Notes: generated by a model from the sequence alone, not told the origin. A stretch of DNA of 64,000 nt from Paraplanobispora siamensis (GCF_016863175.1 NZ_BOOJ01000064.1:1-64000); one strand, 5' to 3'. Shown: positions 1 through 9,117, counted from the stretch's first letter. Numbers and translations are program-made.

Positions 1-801
1 GCGGGAGGTCACCTCGGCGTTGTGGGTCAGGTCGCCGCTGGCGGTGGCGTCCAGCGTCCGGTGCAGCGCGTTCATCGAACGAGTCATCTGGCGGGAGAAG
101 ATCTGCGCCAGCGCGAGGGCGAGCAGCAGGCCGGCGACGAGCAGCACGATGATCAGGGTGCGGGCGGACTCGTAGCGGTCGGTGGCGGCGGCGGTCATCG
201 CCCCGGTGGCCGTCTGCTCGTAGTCCGCCAGCCGCTTGAGCGCGTCCTTGAACTCGGTGGTGACGGTGGTGAACTCGTCGACCAGCTTCTTGATCTCGGC
301 GGGGGAGACGGTCGCCGTCGCCGCGTTCTGGCCGAAGGTGACGGCGTCACGCAGGGTCTGGAACCGCTTCCACGCGTCGTCGAAGTCCGTCATGGCCTTC
401 TGCCGCGCGGAGTCCGCCGGGGCGGCGGTCCGGTAGGCCTCGAACTCGCTGGTCACGCCCGCGGTGGCGTCCTCGACGCTCTTCTTGAAGACGGCCTTGA
501 GCTGGGGGTCGGGGACGCTGGTGTAGCCGAGGGTGGCGTCGACCATGTCGGCCATGTTGCCGCGCATGTTGCTGAGGTGCACCAGGCGCTCGACGTTGCC
601 CTCCTTGACGGCGGTCAGGTCGTCGTTCAGCGCGCTCATGCGGGTGAGCGCCACCGTGCCGACGCCCGCGGCCATGGCGGCCATGAGCAGGACGGTGATG
701 AGGATCTTGGTGTTGATGCGGCGGTCGGCGAACCACCCCAGCACGGGGTTGCGCCGCACGGTTATCACGGGGCCCGGGGTGCGGGCAGCAGGGGCGGTCA
801 A
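1..801 (-). CDS. Methyl-accepting chemotaxis protein, N-terminal part (cut by window start)
   Basis: The frame is open from a TTG at 799-801, preceded by a good GGAAAGGA ribosome site, to the window edge, giving 267 codons. It reads as a transmembrane receptor: a cytoplasmic tail, a first membrane helix at about residues 27-47 (NTKILITVLLMAAMAAG), a periplasmic four-helix-bundle-like sensor domain rich in charged residues (about 48-205), a second membrane helix at about 215-235 (LIIVLLVAGLLLALALA) and the start of a HAMP linker (SMNALHRTLDATASGDLT). The signalling domain would lie outside the window. A GTG 12 codons further in is an alternative start. The family senses small ligands and controls a CheA-type kinase; no che genes occur in the window. 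Confidence 0.85.
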   Translation of the reverse strand, partial: MTAPAARTPGPVITVRRNPVLGWFADRRINTKILITVLLMAAMAAGVGTVALTRMSALNDDLTAVKEGNVERLVHLSNMRGNMADMVDATLGYTSVPDPQLKAVFKKSVEDATAGVTSEFEAYRTAAPADSARQKAMTDFDDAWKRFQTLRDAVTFGQNAATATVSPAEIKKLVDEFTTVTTEFKDALKRLADYEQTATGAMTAAATDRYESARTLIIVLLVAGLLLALALAQIFSRQMTRSMNALHRTLDATASGDLTHNAEVTSR

Positions 802-1032
802 GGTCTGATCCTTTCCGGCACACGATCGATGAGCCGCGAAGATGCCGGGTGGCAGAGGCGGCCGGAACACCTCATCGACAGTGGCTGACGCCATATGAGC
901 CGTTCGGGGCGGTGATGTTCGGAAGCGTCCCCCGGTATCACCGCGCGCCGGAAGGGTACGGAAAGTAGCTGTAGTGCTACTTAGCGTGCTGAATGCGAAT
1001 TCCCGCCGACCATTCAGCCAGACGAGGACGAC

Positions 1033-1986
1033 ATGAGCGAACAATACGATCGAAAAACCGACAATCTGGCCCGGATGCTCGGCGTGGCCAGCCTGGGGCT
1101 GGGCGCGATGGAGATCATCCGACCGGGAGCCGTCAGCCGGCTCGGCGGCGTCGACGACTCGGGCCTGGCCCGCGCCGTGATGCCGGCGTTCGGGGCGCGG
1201 GAGCTGCTGCACGCGGCGCTCCTGCTGGGCGGGCGCAGGCCGGCCTCCCGGGTGTGGACCCGCGTCGCGGGCGACGCCCTGGACCTGGGCGCGCTGGGCA
1301 GGGCGATCGCCGCCCGCGACGGCCGGCGGCGCCGCCGAGCCCTGATCGCCATGGCGGCGGTCCTCGGCATCACCGCCCTCGACGTCTACACCATGGTCCG
1401 CGCGGGCCGGCGCCGGTCGAAGCCCGGCAGCGCGCAGGGCGAGCACGCCGCGGTCCTGCAGGCGGCCCGGCGCGACGACACCCTCCACGCGGCGATCACC
1501 ATCGACCGCCCGCGCGAGGAGGTCTACCGCTTCTGGCACGAGTTCGAGAACCTGCCCCGCTTCATGATCCATCTGGAGTCGGTGGAGACGGTCGGCGACG
1601 GGCTCTCGCACTGGAGGGCCGCCGGTCCGGCCGGGACGAGCGTCGCGTGGGACGCCGAGGTCGTCGAGGACCGCCCGGGCGAGCTGATCGCCTGGTGCGC
1701 CGTCGGCGGCCCCGTGAACGCCGGCGGTCGCGTGCGCTTCGCCGACGCGCCCGGCGGCCGCGGCACCGAGGTGCGGGTGGAGCTCTCCTACCATCCGCCG
1801 GGCGGCAAGGTCGGCCTGGCCGTCGCCAAGCTGGCCGGCGAGCACCCCGAGCAGCAGGTCAGAGACGATCTGCGCCGCCTCAAGCAGATCATGGAGGTCG
1901 GACAGGTGGTCCGTTCCGAAGGCAGCCCGGAGGGCACCCGCGCGCTGCGGCAGGCCGCCCAGCGCCCAGCCCAGCCCACGAGATGA
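1033..1986 (+). CDS. SRPBCC (polyketide cyclase/START-like) protein with N-terminal membrane region
   Basis: A 317-aa protein starting at an ATG with GAGGACG upstream. The first ~130 residues contain two or three hydrophobic stretches ([37 protein letters not shown]), like the integral-membrane domains sometimes fused to cyclase/dehydrase proteins. Residues ~150-290 match the SRPBCC fold: [20 protein letters not shown], then a conserved WRA, WDAEV and the closing amphipathic helix ([14 protein letters not shown]). Such domains bind hydrophobic ligands in a helix-grip cavity; the ligand here is unknown. It is followed after 10 bp by an alcohol dehydrogenase, so the two are probably co-transcribed. 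Confidence 0.85.
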   Translation: MSEQYDRKTDNLARMLGVASLGLGAMEIIRPGAVSRLGGVDDSGLARAVMPAFGARELLHAALLLGGRRPASRVWTRVAGDALDLGALGRAIAARDGRRRRRALIAMAAVLGITALDVYTMVRAGRRRSKPGSAQGEHAAVLQAARRDDTLHAAITIDRPREEVYRFWHEFENLPRFMIHLESVETVGDGLSHWRAAGPAGTSVAWDAEVVEDRPGELIAWCAVGGPVNAGGRVRFADAPGGRGTEVRVELSYHPPGGKVGLAVAKLAGEHPEQQVRDDLRRLKQIMEVGQVVRSEGSPEGTRALRQAAQRPAQPTR

Positions 1987-1996
1987 GGAGAGACCG

Positions 1997-3166
1997 GTGA
2001 AAGCCAACTGCTGGATGGGCCGTACCACCGTCGAGGTCCGTGAGGTCCCCGACCCGAAGATCCTGAACTCCCGTGACGCGATCATCCGCATCACCGCCTC
2101 CGCGATCTGCGGCTCCGACCTGCACCTGTACAACGGTTACGTCCCCACCATGAAGAAGGGCGACATCCTCGGCCACGAGTTCATGGGCGAGGTGGTGGAG
2201 CTGGGCTCGGAGGTGCGCAACCTCAAGATCGGCGACCGGGTGGTCGTGCCGTTCCCGATCTCCTGCGGCAGGTGCGCCTCCTGCCGCGCAGGGCTGTACT
2301 CGGTGTGCGAGAACTCCAACCCCAACGCGGGCATGGCGGAGAAGCTCATGGGCCACTCGCCCAGCGGCATCTTCGGCTACTCCCACATGCTGGGCGGCTA
2401 CCCGGGAGGCCAGGCGCAGTACGCGCGCGTGCCGTTCGCGGACGTGGGACCGGTCAAGGTCGACGACGACCTGTCCGACGAGCAGGCGCTGTTCCTGTCC
2501 GACATCCTGCCCACCGGCTGGATGGGCGCGGAGATGTGCGACATCAAGCCCGGCGACACGATCGCCGTCTGGGGCGCGGGGCCGGTCGGCCAGTTCGCGA
2601 TGGCCAGCGCCTTCCTGATGGGCGCCGAGCGGGTCATCGCCATCGACCGCTTCCCCTACCGGCTGAGGAGGGCCGAGCGCGCGGGGGCCGAGACGCTGGA
2701 CTACGAGGAGGTCAACGTCCTGGAGGCGCTGCGTGACATGACCGCCGGGCGCGGCCCGGACGCGTGCATCGACGCCGTGGGCATGGAGGCCCACCACCCC
2801 GTCGCCGTCATGCACGCCTACGACCGGGCCCGGCAGGCGACCCGGATGGAGACCGAGCGGCCGCACGCCCTGCGGGAGGCGATCATGTCCTGCCGCAACG
2901 GCGGCATCGTCTCGGTGATCGGCGTGTACGGCGGGCTGCTGGACAAGTTCCCGATGGGCGCGCTGATGAACCGGTCGCTGACGCTGAGGGCCGGCCAGTG
3001 TCACGTGCAGCGGTACATGGAACCCCTGATGGGCCGGATCCGCAACGGCGACATTGACCCCACCATGGTCATCAGCCACCGGATGCGGCTGGAGGACGCC
3101 CCGGAGGGGTTCGCGATGTTCAGGGACAAGCAGGACGACTGCAACAAGATCGTCCTGCGCCCGTAG
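1997..3166 (+). CDS. Zinc-dependent alcohol dehydrogenase (formaldehyde dehydrogenase-like)
   Basis: A 389-aa medium-chain dehydrogenase beginning at GTG with a GGAGAG site, ten bases after the SRPBCC gene. It shows the catalytic-zinc motif ICGSDLHLY (Cys38 region) and GHEFMGEV (His/Glu), the structural-zinc cysteines in [16 protein letters not shown], and a Rossmann loop [11 protein letters not shown]. The insert after the structural zinc ([22 protein letters not shown]) and the overall length are typical of the glutathione-independent formaldehyde dehydrogenase branch. It should oxidise an alcohol or aldehyde with NAD in the cytoplasm; the exact substrate cannot be read from the sequence. 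Confidence 0.93.
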   Translation: MKANCWMGRTTVEVREVPDPKILNSRDAIIRITASAICGSDLHLYNGYVPTMKKGDILGHEFMGEVVELGSEVRNLKIGDRVVVPFPISCGRCASCRAGLYSVCENSNPNAGMAEKLMGHSPSGIFGYSHMLGGYPGGQAQYARVPFADVGPVKVDDDLSDEQALFLSDILPTGWMGAEMCDIKPGDTIAVWGAGPVGQFAMASAFLMGAERVIAIDRFPYRLRRAERAGAETLDYEEVNVLEALRDMTAGRGPDACIDAVGMEAHHPVAVMHAYDRARQATRMETERPHALREAIMSCRNGGIVSVIGVYGGLLDKFPMGALMNRSLTLRAGQCHVQRYMEPLMGRIRNGDIDPTMVISHRMRLEDAPEGFAMFRDKQDDCNKIVLRP

Positions 3167-3172
3167 CCGCGA

Positions 3173-3212
3173 CGGTGAGCCTCCGGACCCCGACGGGCCC
3201 GGGGGCTCACCG
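3173..3212. terminator. Bidirectional hairpin between convergent genes
   Basis: A perfect 9-bp inverted repeat, CGGTGAGCC at 3173-3181 and GGCTCACCG at 3204-3212, encloses a GC-rich loop. It sits exactly between the stop of the alcohol dehydrogenase (+) and the stop of the CopD-like gene (-), the place expected for a shared transcription terminator. There is no T-run, as is common in high-GC actinomycetes. Confidence 0.6.
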
Positions 3213-3214
3213 GT

Positions 3215-3652
3215 TCAGGTGGCGGGCAGTGCGGTGGCCAGCAGGACCACGCCCACCGAGCCCACCAGCGAGGCCACCGCCGCCGCCCGCGCCAGCGCCG
3301 GGCGCCCGCCGCTCGAGGCCCACCCGTGCAGGGCCGCCGTCGCCATCACCGCGCAGAACAACGCCAGCTTGGCCGCCAGGATCCGCCCGTATCCCGGGTC
3401 GGCGAGCGAGGCCCAGGTGACGCCCTTGTGCCAGGCCAGCGCGACACCGGTGCCCAGCTGCACCGGCAGGAACACCGCCGCGGTGAACAGCCCGAAGCGG
3501 CGCCCGACCGCGCGCATCACCGTCGCGCGCCGCTCGTCGTCCAGCAGCCGCCGCGCCAGCGGCATCACCACCAGCGACACCGTCAGCTGCCCGCCTACCC
3601 ACAGCGCCGCCCCCATCACGTGCGCGAAGCGCACCACCGACCACCACGTCAC
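3215..3652 (-). CDS. CopD/DUF2269-like four-helix membrane protein
   Basis: A 145-aa protein with four hydrophobic helices. Histidines sit in helix 1 (VVRFAHVMGAALWVGGQL) and after helix 3 (ATAALHGWASS), the pattern of CopD-like or small cytochrome b561-like membrane proteins that bind copper or haem. It lies downstream of and on the same strand as the NirK-like copper protein, separated by 191 bp that contain degenerate tandem repeats. The context suggests a role in copper handling or electron transfer to that enzyme, but this is inference. The start ATG has only a weak upstream AGTCTGGCG-type site. Confidence 0.75.
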   Translation of the reverse strand: MTWWSVVRFAHVMGAALWVGGQLTVSLVVMPLARRLLDDERRATVMRAVGRRFGLFTAAVFLPVQLGTGVALAWHKGVTWASLADPGYGRILAAKLALFCAVMATAALHGWASSGGRPALARAAAVASLVGSVGVVLLATALPAT

Positions 3653-3686
3653 GCCAGACTCACCTTTCCCACCACGCTCGCGTCGT

Positions 3687-3868
3687 CATCATCGCGCGCC
3701 CCCCTGGAGCACCGCGCGGTGCCCTCGGAGCATCGCGCGCTCCCGTGGGCACCGCGCGGTGGTCTCGAAGCACTGCGCGTCCTCGTGGATCACGACGCGG
3801 TGGCCTCGAAGCACCGCGCGTTCCCCTCAATCACCGTGCGGCATCACCGCGCGGCGACCTCGAACAGG
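3687..3868. repeat. Degenerate 20-21 bp tandem repeats
   Basis: About eight imperfect units built around a CACCGCGCGGT core, alternating with CCTCG/CCGTGG spacers, run through the gap between the NirK-like and CopD-like genes and just enter the 3' end of the NirK-like gene. Examples are AGCACCGCGCGGTGCCCTCG near 3708 and AAGCACCGCGCGTTCCCCTC near 3808. Each core is itself close to palindromic. The function is unknown. Confidence 0.75.
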
Positions 3869-6582
3869 CCGTGCGCGCCGGCCTCGGCGCGGCGCATCGC
3901 GTGGTCGACCACCGGATAGCGGCCCGGCTCGGGGAAGACCAGCTCCGCGAAGCCGCCCTGGGCCGGGGCCAGGTCCAGCACCTGCGCCCCGCCCGGATCG
4001 CCGGAACGCAGCAGGTAGGCGCCCTCCTCGTAGACGGTGTCGAAGGGCGCGCCCACCATGTGCAGCGCGGTGCCCGAGCTCGGTCCCGCGGCCACCGCCC
4101 AGATCCGCACCCGCTCGCCAGCCTTCGCCTTCAGCGGCGCGTGGTCGTAGCCGGCCGCGGCGCCGTTGAACATCCACCCGTCGGGGCGGTCCTCGCGCAG
4201 CCTGGCGACCTGGCCGTCGCTGCCGGGCTCACCGAGGTACAGCTCCCCGGAGACCAGCAGGTACTCGCGGTCGGCCCGGGGCAGGCCCGGTGGGTCGATG
4301 ATCACCGCTCCGTACATGCCGGCGGCGATGTGCAGGCTCATCGGCATGGTCGAGCAGTGGTACAGCCACGCCCCCGCGTGCTCGGCGCGGAACCGGTAGG
4401 TCAGCCGCTGCCCCGGGTCGATGGTGCGCATCACCGTGTCGGGGGCGTTGGCGCCGGCGTGGAAGTCGATGCCGTGCCCCACGGTGCCGCCGTTGACGAA
4501 GGTGACGGTGAACACGTCACCGACCTTGCCGCGCAGCACCGGGCCGGGCACGGTCCCGTTGAACGTCCACACCCGCTGCCGCACGCCGGGAGCGACCTCC
4601 AGCACGGTGCGGTCGTCGACGCGGATCTCCACGGCGTGCTCGGTGCCGCCGGGCGCGGGCTTCAGCGTCGCGTCGTACGGCTTCCACCCGGGCGAGAAGG
4701 GCGCGGCCAGGTCCAGCCCCGGCGCGCCGGGATCCGCGCTGCCGGTGCCGCTGCCGGGCGTCGTGTCGCCTGAGCCCGTGCCGCCCGTCCCGGTCGCCGT
4801 GTCACCCGGGTCCGTGCTGTCCGCGCCGCCCGCCGTACCGCCGGAATCCGTGCCGCCCGCCGTACCGCCGTCGGAAGACCGCGCCTGCCCGGCCGGGTCG
4901 TGCGTTCCGTGTCCGGTGCCGGCCCCGGCGAGCGCGGCGGTGGGCACGATGCGCATCGTCATGCCCGCGGCCCTGTGCCCGGCCACGGTGCACCAGCCCT
5001 CGACCGTCTCACCGAGCGGCTCCAGCCTCAGGGTGGCGCTCTGCCCGGCCGCCAGCATCGGCGTGCGCTCGCCGGTGGCCAGGCGCAGGTCGTGCCGCTG
5101 GGCGTCGGCGTTGGTGACGCGCAGCGTCAGCACCGTGCCCGGCGCGGCCTCGATCACCGACGGCCGCACCCGCATGCCCGACAGGGTCACCTCGACCGTC
5201 CTGGCGCCCGTGGCGGTCACCGAGGCGGCCGGGCCCGGATCCCCGGTGACGGCGACGACGACCGCGGCGGCCGTCAGCAGGCAGCCGGCGACCACCCCGG
5301 CCAGCGCGGGGGAGGCCGCCGCCCGGCGTGCGGGATGCTCCTCCGCCGCCGACCGCACCAGGGCGGCCACGGCCAGGACGACGAAGGCCGCGACCGACGC
5401 CAATACCAGCGCCCAGCCCAGCAGCGTCAGCGGCTCCGGCACGGGCAGCGCCAGCAGCGGCACACCGGCGTTCAGCGCCGCCAGCCGGACCGGCCAGCCG
5501 CGCTCCAGCAGGGCCGCGTTCTGCTTGAACCGGGCCGGACCGCCGCCCAGTACGGCCGGCAGCAGGTGCAGCAGCGAGCCCAGCAGAATCTGCGCGACGA
5601 ACCCGGCCAGCACCAGCGGTACCAGCGGCTCCAGCGCGGCGGCGACCTGCTCCGTCGGCCGGCCGGCGACGATCACCAGGTCGGCGATGAGGGAGATCTC
5701 GAACCAGGCGACACCCGCGGCCAGCATCCAGGAGGCCCCGGTGTGCGGGCGGCGGGCGCGCACCGCCTCCGCCAGCGGTACCAGCGCCGCGCCCGCCCCG
5801 GCCGCGTACACCGCCAGGCCCGCGGCGGCGAGGACGCGCAGGTCCGCCAGGAGGCCGCCGGTCAACAGCACCAGGCCGGAGGCGGCCAGCCGCAGCCCGG
5901 CCCGCGAGGCCCGCCGGGTCCGCTCCGACATGCGGGTGCGCAGCACCGTCGGCCAGAGCGTGAACAGCGTGCCGAGCACGGTCAGGCCGACCCAGCCGAG
6001 CAGGTTCACCTGGGCGTGCGCGGCGTGCAGCCGCTCGTGCAGGCCGCCGTGGGCGACGTGGGCGGCCATCAGCCCGCCGAGGGTGCCGCCGACGGCCAGC
6101 GCCCCGGCCGCGGCCGCGTACCAGCCGATGACGTGGCCGAACCGGCCCGGCAGCGCCCGCCGTACCATGCCGACCAGGACGGCGGCGTGCCAGAGCACGA
6201 CCGCCACCACCGCGGCCGCCCCGGCCGCCGCCACCGGCCACGGCCCGGCCGTCATGCCGTACAGCACGGCCACCGCGCCGGCGTTCAGCACGCCGAGGCG
6301 GATCAGGCTCCCGCGCGGCTCGGGGGTGCGGGCGCGCAGCAGCGCGACGGTGAAGTGCTCGCTCCAGATCAGGATGGCGGTGCTGACCGCGCCCAGCAGG
6401 AAGAGGTGGATCAGCAGCCAGCGGGGCGCGGGCAGCCCGTCACCGGCCAGCGCGGCCGCGACCGTCGCCGCCAGCCAGGCCACCACGAGCGCGTTGGCCC
6501 GCAGATGCCAGGAGGCGCGGTGGCGCACCGGTCCCGGCGGCGGTCCGGGCGGAGCCTTCTCGATGCGGATCTCGGATGTCAC
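3844..6582 (-). CDS. Membrane / blue-copper / NirK-like multicopper fusion protein
   Basis: A 912-aa protein with three modules. Residues ~30-445 form about ten to twelve membrane helices, with a His-rich motif HAAHAQVNLLGW. Residues ~460-550 are a cupredoxin with type-1 copper ligands (QRHD, WCTVAGHRAAGM). A Gly/Thr/Ser/Asp-rich linker (~551-607) leads to a NirK-like two-domain cupredoxin (~630-912). That part has HGIDFH and WLYHC followed by LHIAAGM, matching the first-domain type-1 and type-2 ligands, plus LHMVG and VDHAM at the places of the second-domain histidines. The set matches copper nitrite reductase, although a related oxidase cannot be excluded. A DosR-like box lies 85 bp upstream of the start. 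Whether the membrane part binds haem or copper is unknown. Confidence 0.88.
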   Translation of the reverse strand: MTSEIRIEKAPPGPPPGPVRHRASWHLRANALVVAWLAATVAAALAGDGLPAPRWLLIHLFLLGAVSTAILIWSEHFTVALLRARTPEPRGSLIRLGVLNAGAVAVLYGMTAGPWPVAAAGAAAVVAVVLWHAAVLVGMVRRALPGRFGHVIGWYAAAAGALAVGGTLGGLMAAHVAHGGLHERLHAAHAQVNLLGWVGLTVLGTLFTLWPTVLRTRMSERTRRASRAGLRLAASGLVLLTGGLLADLRVLAAAGLAVYAAGAGAALVPLAEAVRARRPHTGASWMLAAGVAWFEISLIADLVIVAGRPTEQVAAALEPLVPLVLAGFVAQILLGSLLHLLPAVLGGGPARFKQNAALLERGWPVRLAALNAGVPLLALPVPEPLTLLGWALVLASVAAFVVLAVAALVRSAAEEHPARRAAASPALAGVVAGCLLTAAAVVVAVTGDPGPAASVTATGARTVEVTLSGMRVRPSVIEAAPGTVLTLRVTNADAQRHDLRLATGERTPMLAAGQSATLRLEPLGETVEGWCTVAGHRAAGMTMRIVPTAALAGAGTGHGTHDPAGQARSSDGGTAGGTDSGGTAGGADSTDPGDTATGTGGTGSGDTTPGSGTGSADPGAPGLDLAAPFSPGWKPYDATLKPAPGGTEHAVEIRVDDRTVLEVAPGVRQRVWTFNGTVPGPVLRGKVGDVFTVTFVNGGTVGHGIDFHAGANAPDTVMRTIDPGQRLTYRFRAEHAGAWLYHCSTMPMSLHIAAGMYGAVIIDPPGLPRADREYLLVSGELYLGEPGSDGQVARLREDRPDGWMFNGAAAGYDHAPLKAKAGERVRIWAVAAGPSSGTALHMVGAPFDTVYEEGAYLLRSGDPGGAQVLDLAPAQGGFAELVFPEPGRYPVVDHAMRRAEAGAHGLFEVAAR

Positions 6583-6644
6583 CTCGGTGCCTTCCCGGTC
6601 GCGGGTCCGGCTTCACGCTAGTGAGCACCGGTGCGCCCGGGACA

Positions 6645-6681
6645 GGACTCAAGGACCGTCCTGACAGGGGCCAAAGTCCCC
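6645..6681. promoter_or_regulatory. DosR-like box upstream of NirK-like gene
   Basis: AGGGGCCAAAGTCCCC at 6666-6681 is a near-palindrome of the type shared by many promoters in this window, here with a spacer one base shorter. A second, weaker inverted element, AGGACTCAAGGACCGTCCTG, lies at 6645-6664, so two sites may be paired, as in many DosR targets. The strong site is about 85 bp upstream of the NirK-like start (minus strand) and 35 bp before a possible small gene on the plus strand. Confidence 0.6.
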
Positions 6682-6716
6682 GGTCCGGTACGGCCCGCGT
6701 GCCGGCGCCGGCGGCG

Positions 6717-6818
6717 ATGCCGGTCGCCCGCCTGGGAGGAGGCGTCGGCTGGGTCATCGTCGCGATCCACGGTCTGTCCGACCTCGTCTACGTGGACCTG
6801 CTGCTGCAGGGCCGCTGA
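6717..6818 (+). CDS. Possible small hydrophobic protein, 33 aa
   Basis: From ATG 6717 to TGA 6818 almost every codon ends in G or C and the peptide has a membrane-like core (GGGVGWVIVAIHGLSDLVYVD), so the frame looks coding. GTG 6699 is an alternative start; neither has a clear ribosome site. The DosR-like box at 6666-6681 lies just upstream in the right orientation. I do not recognise a family; it could also be chance in GC-rich DNA. Confidence 0.35.
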   Translation: MPVARLGGGVGWVIVAIHGLSDLVYVDLLLQGR

Positions 6819-6882
6819 GAGGCGGCCGGCGGCGACCGATTCCTGCAAGACCGGAACGCCGCCGCCGGGGAAGGATGGCCCC

Positions 6883-7773
6883 ATGAACGTCGACCTGTCC
6901 GCGGCCACCGCCTTCATGGCGACCCATGCCCGCATCCTGGACCGCCGCCGCTTCCGGCTGCTGACGGGTGAGAGCGACGATCCCGCCGCCGTGCTGGCGG
7001 CGCTGGACGGCTACCGCAACCCGGACGGCGGCTACGGCTGGGGCCTGGAGCCCGACCTGCGCTCCCCCGAGAGCCAGCCGGGGGCCGCCCTGCACGCCTT
7101 CGAGGTGTTCGGCGACGTCGGCCCGGCCGTCTCCCCGCGGGCGGCCGGGCTGTGCGAGTGGCTGGACTCGGTCAGCCTGCCGGACGGCGGCCTGCCGTTC
7201 GCGCTGCCGTCCGCGACCACCGCGGGCAACGCCCCCTGGTGGGCGGGCGCAGACCCGTCGGTCTCGTCGTTGCAGATCACCTCCGTGACCGCGGCCGCCG
7301 CCCTCCAGGTCGCCGCCCACGATCCGGCCGTGGCCACGCACCCCTGGCTCGAACGGGCCGTCCGCTACTGCCTGACCGCGATCGAGGCGATCGAGGAGAC
7401 GCCGCACGCGTACGTCCTGGCCTTCGCGGTGCGCTTCCTCGACGCGGTGCACGACACCCGTCCCGAGGCCGCCGGTCTCCTCGCCGTCCTGGGCAAGCAC
7501 ATCCCCGCCGACGGCAGGGTCCGCGTCGAGGGCGGCACCGAGGAGGAGACACTCCACCCCCTGGACTTCGCGCCGTACCCCGACCGCCCCGTCCGGGCCC
7601 TGTTCGCGTCCGAGGTGATCTCCGCCGATCTGGACCGCCTGGCCGGCATGCAGGAGGCCGACGGCGGGTGGACGGTCGACTACGCCGTGATCTCGCCCGC
7701 GGGCAGCATGGACTGGCGCGGCTACACCACGGTGCGCGCCGTCGACATCCTGCGCCGCAACCTCAGGATCTGA
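6883..7773 (+). CDS. Alpha/alpha-toroid (prenyltransferase/terpene cyclase-like) protein
   Basis: A 296-aa soluble protein; the ATG at 6883 follows GGGGAAGGA. It has repeated glycine-tryptophan motifs near both ends (NPDGGYGWGLEPDLRSPES at ~44-62; EADGGWTVDY at ~257-266). These resemble the QW-type repeats of alpha/alpha-barrel proteins such as squalene/hopene cyclases and prenyltransferase beta subunits. No DXDD or zinc-site motif is visible, so a cyclase or transferase activity is not supported. Its 3' end overlaps the convergent 132-aa gene by 11 bp. Annotators would probably call it hypothetical. Confidence 0.75.
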   Translation: MNVDLSAATAFMATHARILDRRRFRLLTGESDDPAAVLAALDGYRNPDGGYGWGLEPDLRSPESQPGAALHAFEVFGDVGPAVSPRAAGLCEWLDSVSLPDGGLPFALPSATTAGNAPWWAGADPSVSSLQITSVTAAAALQVAAHDPAVATHPWLERAVRYCLTAIEAIEETPHAYVLAFAVRFLDAVHDTRPEAAGLLAVLGKHIPADGRVRVEGGTEEETLHPLDFAPYPDRPVRALFASEVISADLDRLAGMQEADGGWTVDYAVISPAGSMDWRGYTTVRAVDILRRNLRI

Positions 7774-8161
7774 TCTCGGGCCGGTCCGCGATCCAGGCGG
7801 CGCGCTGCGCCATGCCCTCGGCCAGCAGGTGCCGCAGCTCGGGGCCTTCGACGAGGGCGGAGTCCGGCGCGGAGCTGTACCGCAGCCGGGTGAGCACCCA
7901 GATCTCCGTACGGCCCACCTCGGCGGCCTCCTCGGCCAGCTCCGGGGGGATGTCGTCCGGCTCCTCGGCGCGGTAGGCCGCGAAGACGTCGGGAAGCCGC
8001 ATCCCCCGCCCGGTGGGGGAGAAACGCTCGGCCAGCTCCTCGGCGGGAGGGCGTCCGGACAGCGCGCGCAGCGACAGGGCGTAACCCAGGAAGTCGCCGA
8101 TGACCTGGTCCGGATCGTCGGTGACGTTGTAGGACGGGCTCTGGAGGCGGACGGTGCGCAT
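7763..8161 (-). CDS. Hypothetical protein, 132 aa
   Basis: A soluble acidic protein starting MRTVRLQSPSY at an ATG, with codon use like its neighbours. The central part (DVFAAYRAEEPDDIPPELAEEAAEVGRTEIW) is glutamate-rich and probably helical. It has no membrane helix or known motif, and I do not recognise its family. It is convergent with the toroid-fold gene (11-bp overlap) and divergent from the ATP-grasp gene at 8290. Confidence 0.7.
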   Translation of the reverse strand: MRTVRLQSPSYNVTDDPDQVIGDFLGYALSLRALSGRPPAEELAERFSPTGRGMRLPDVFAAYRAEEPDDIPPELAEEAAEVGRTEIWVLTRLRYSSAPDSALVEGPELRHLLAEGMAQRAAWIADRPEIRS

Positions 8162-8289
8162 GCCGCAGAGTACCCGGCCCGCGGCCCGGACGGATCGACG
8201 CCTGTGGAGAGGCGGGGAGCCGGACCCGCGCGGGCGGGCAAGGGCCGGGACGGGGTAGTTTGCAGAGGCCCGACCCCGTCAGGAGGACC

Positions 8290-9117
8290 ATGCCGCCCGC
8301 CCGTCCCCGCATCCTGTTCGTCACAGACCTGGCCTACGAGGCGCGCGGGCGCCGCTACTGCGACGAGGACATCTTCCTGACCTCCCGGCTGCGCGAGGAC
8401 TTCGACCTGGCCCTGTGCCATCCGCTGGAGGCGGCCGCGCTGATGGACGCCTTCGAGATGGTCGTGGTGCGCAACAGCGGCCCGGTCCTGCACTATCGGG
8501 CCGGTTACGAGGACTTCCGCGCCCGCGCGCTGAAGGACGGCGTGCGCGTCTACAACGAGCTGACCGGCAAGGGCGACATGGCGGGCAAGGGGTATCTCCT
8601 CGACCTGAGCGCCGCCGGATACCCGGTGATCCCGACCGCCGGGCGGCGCGAGGACCTGGGCCGTCTGCCGGAGGCGCGGGAGTACGTGGTCAAGCCCGTG
8701 CTGGGCGCCGACTCCATCGGCCTGGAGTTCGTCTCCCGGGACCGGCTGGAGGACAGCGCCCTGGACGGCGTGCTCGTCCAGCCGCGCGTCGACTTCCGCT
8801 ACGAGGTCTCCTTCTACTTCGTCGACCACGCCTTCCAGTACGCCCTGTACGCCCCCCGGCCCGACCGGCGCTGGGTGCTGGAACCGTACGACCCCACCCC
8901 GGCCGACCTGGCCTTCGCGCAGCGCTTCGTCGACTGGAACGCCATCGACCACGGCATCCAGCGCGTGGACGCCTGCCGCACCCCCGGCGGGGAACTGCTG
9001 CTGGTGGAGCTGGAGGACCTCAACCCCTATCTGTCCCTGGACCTGCTGTCCGACCGGACCCGGGAGTCCTTCGTCGCGGCGATGAAGGACTCGCTGCGCC
9101 GCCTGCTGGCCCGGTAG
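8290..9117 (+). CDS. ATP-grasp domain protein
   Basis: 275 aa from ATG 8290, directly behind an AGGAGG site; a further-upstream in-frame ATG lacks one. Residues ~115-260 show ATP-grasp features: YVVKPVLGADSIGLEFV (nucleotide-binding lysine and glycine loop), the hinge VLVQPRVDFRYEVSFYF, and the metal-binding VELEDLNPYLSLDLL. The family ligates a carboxylate to an amine or thiol through an acyl phosphate; the substrates here are unknown. The gene stands alone between oppositely oriented neighbours. Confidence 0.85.
   Translation: MPPARPRILFVTDLAYEARGRRYCDEDIFLTSRLREDFDLALCHPLEAAALMDAFEMVVVRNSGPVLHYRAGYEDFRARALKDGVRVYNELTGKGDMAGKGYLLDLSAAGYPVIPTAGRREDLGRLPEAREYVVKPVLGADSIGLEFVSRDRLEDSALDGVLVQPRVDFRYEVSFYFVDHAFQYALYAPRPDRRWVLEPYDPTPADLAFAQRFVDWNAIDHGIQRVDACRTPGGELLLVELEDLNPYLSLDLLSDRTRESFVAAMKDSLRRLLAR

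Noticed and set aside
3687-3868. Possible CRISPR array
   Set aside because: Units are about 21 bp, imperfect, without unique spacers of constant length, and there are no cas genes.
4421-6664. 747-codon open frame on the plus strand opposite the NirK-like gene
   Set aside because: It is the complement of a gene with clear copper motifs; its product is Ser/Thr/Ala/Pro-rich without domains, as expected of an antisense frame in 70+ percent GC DNA.
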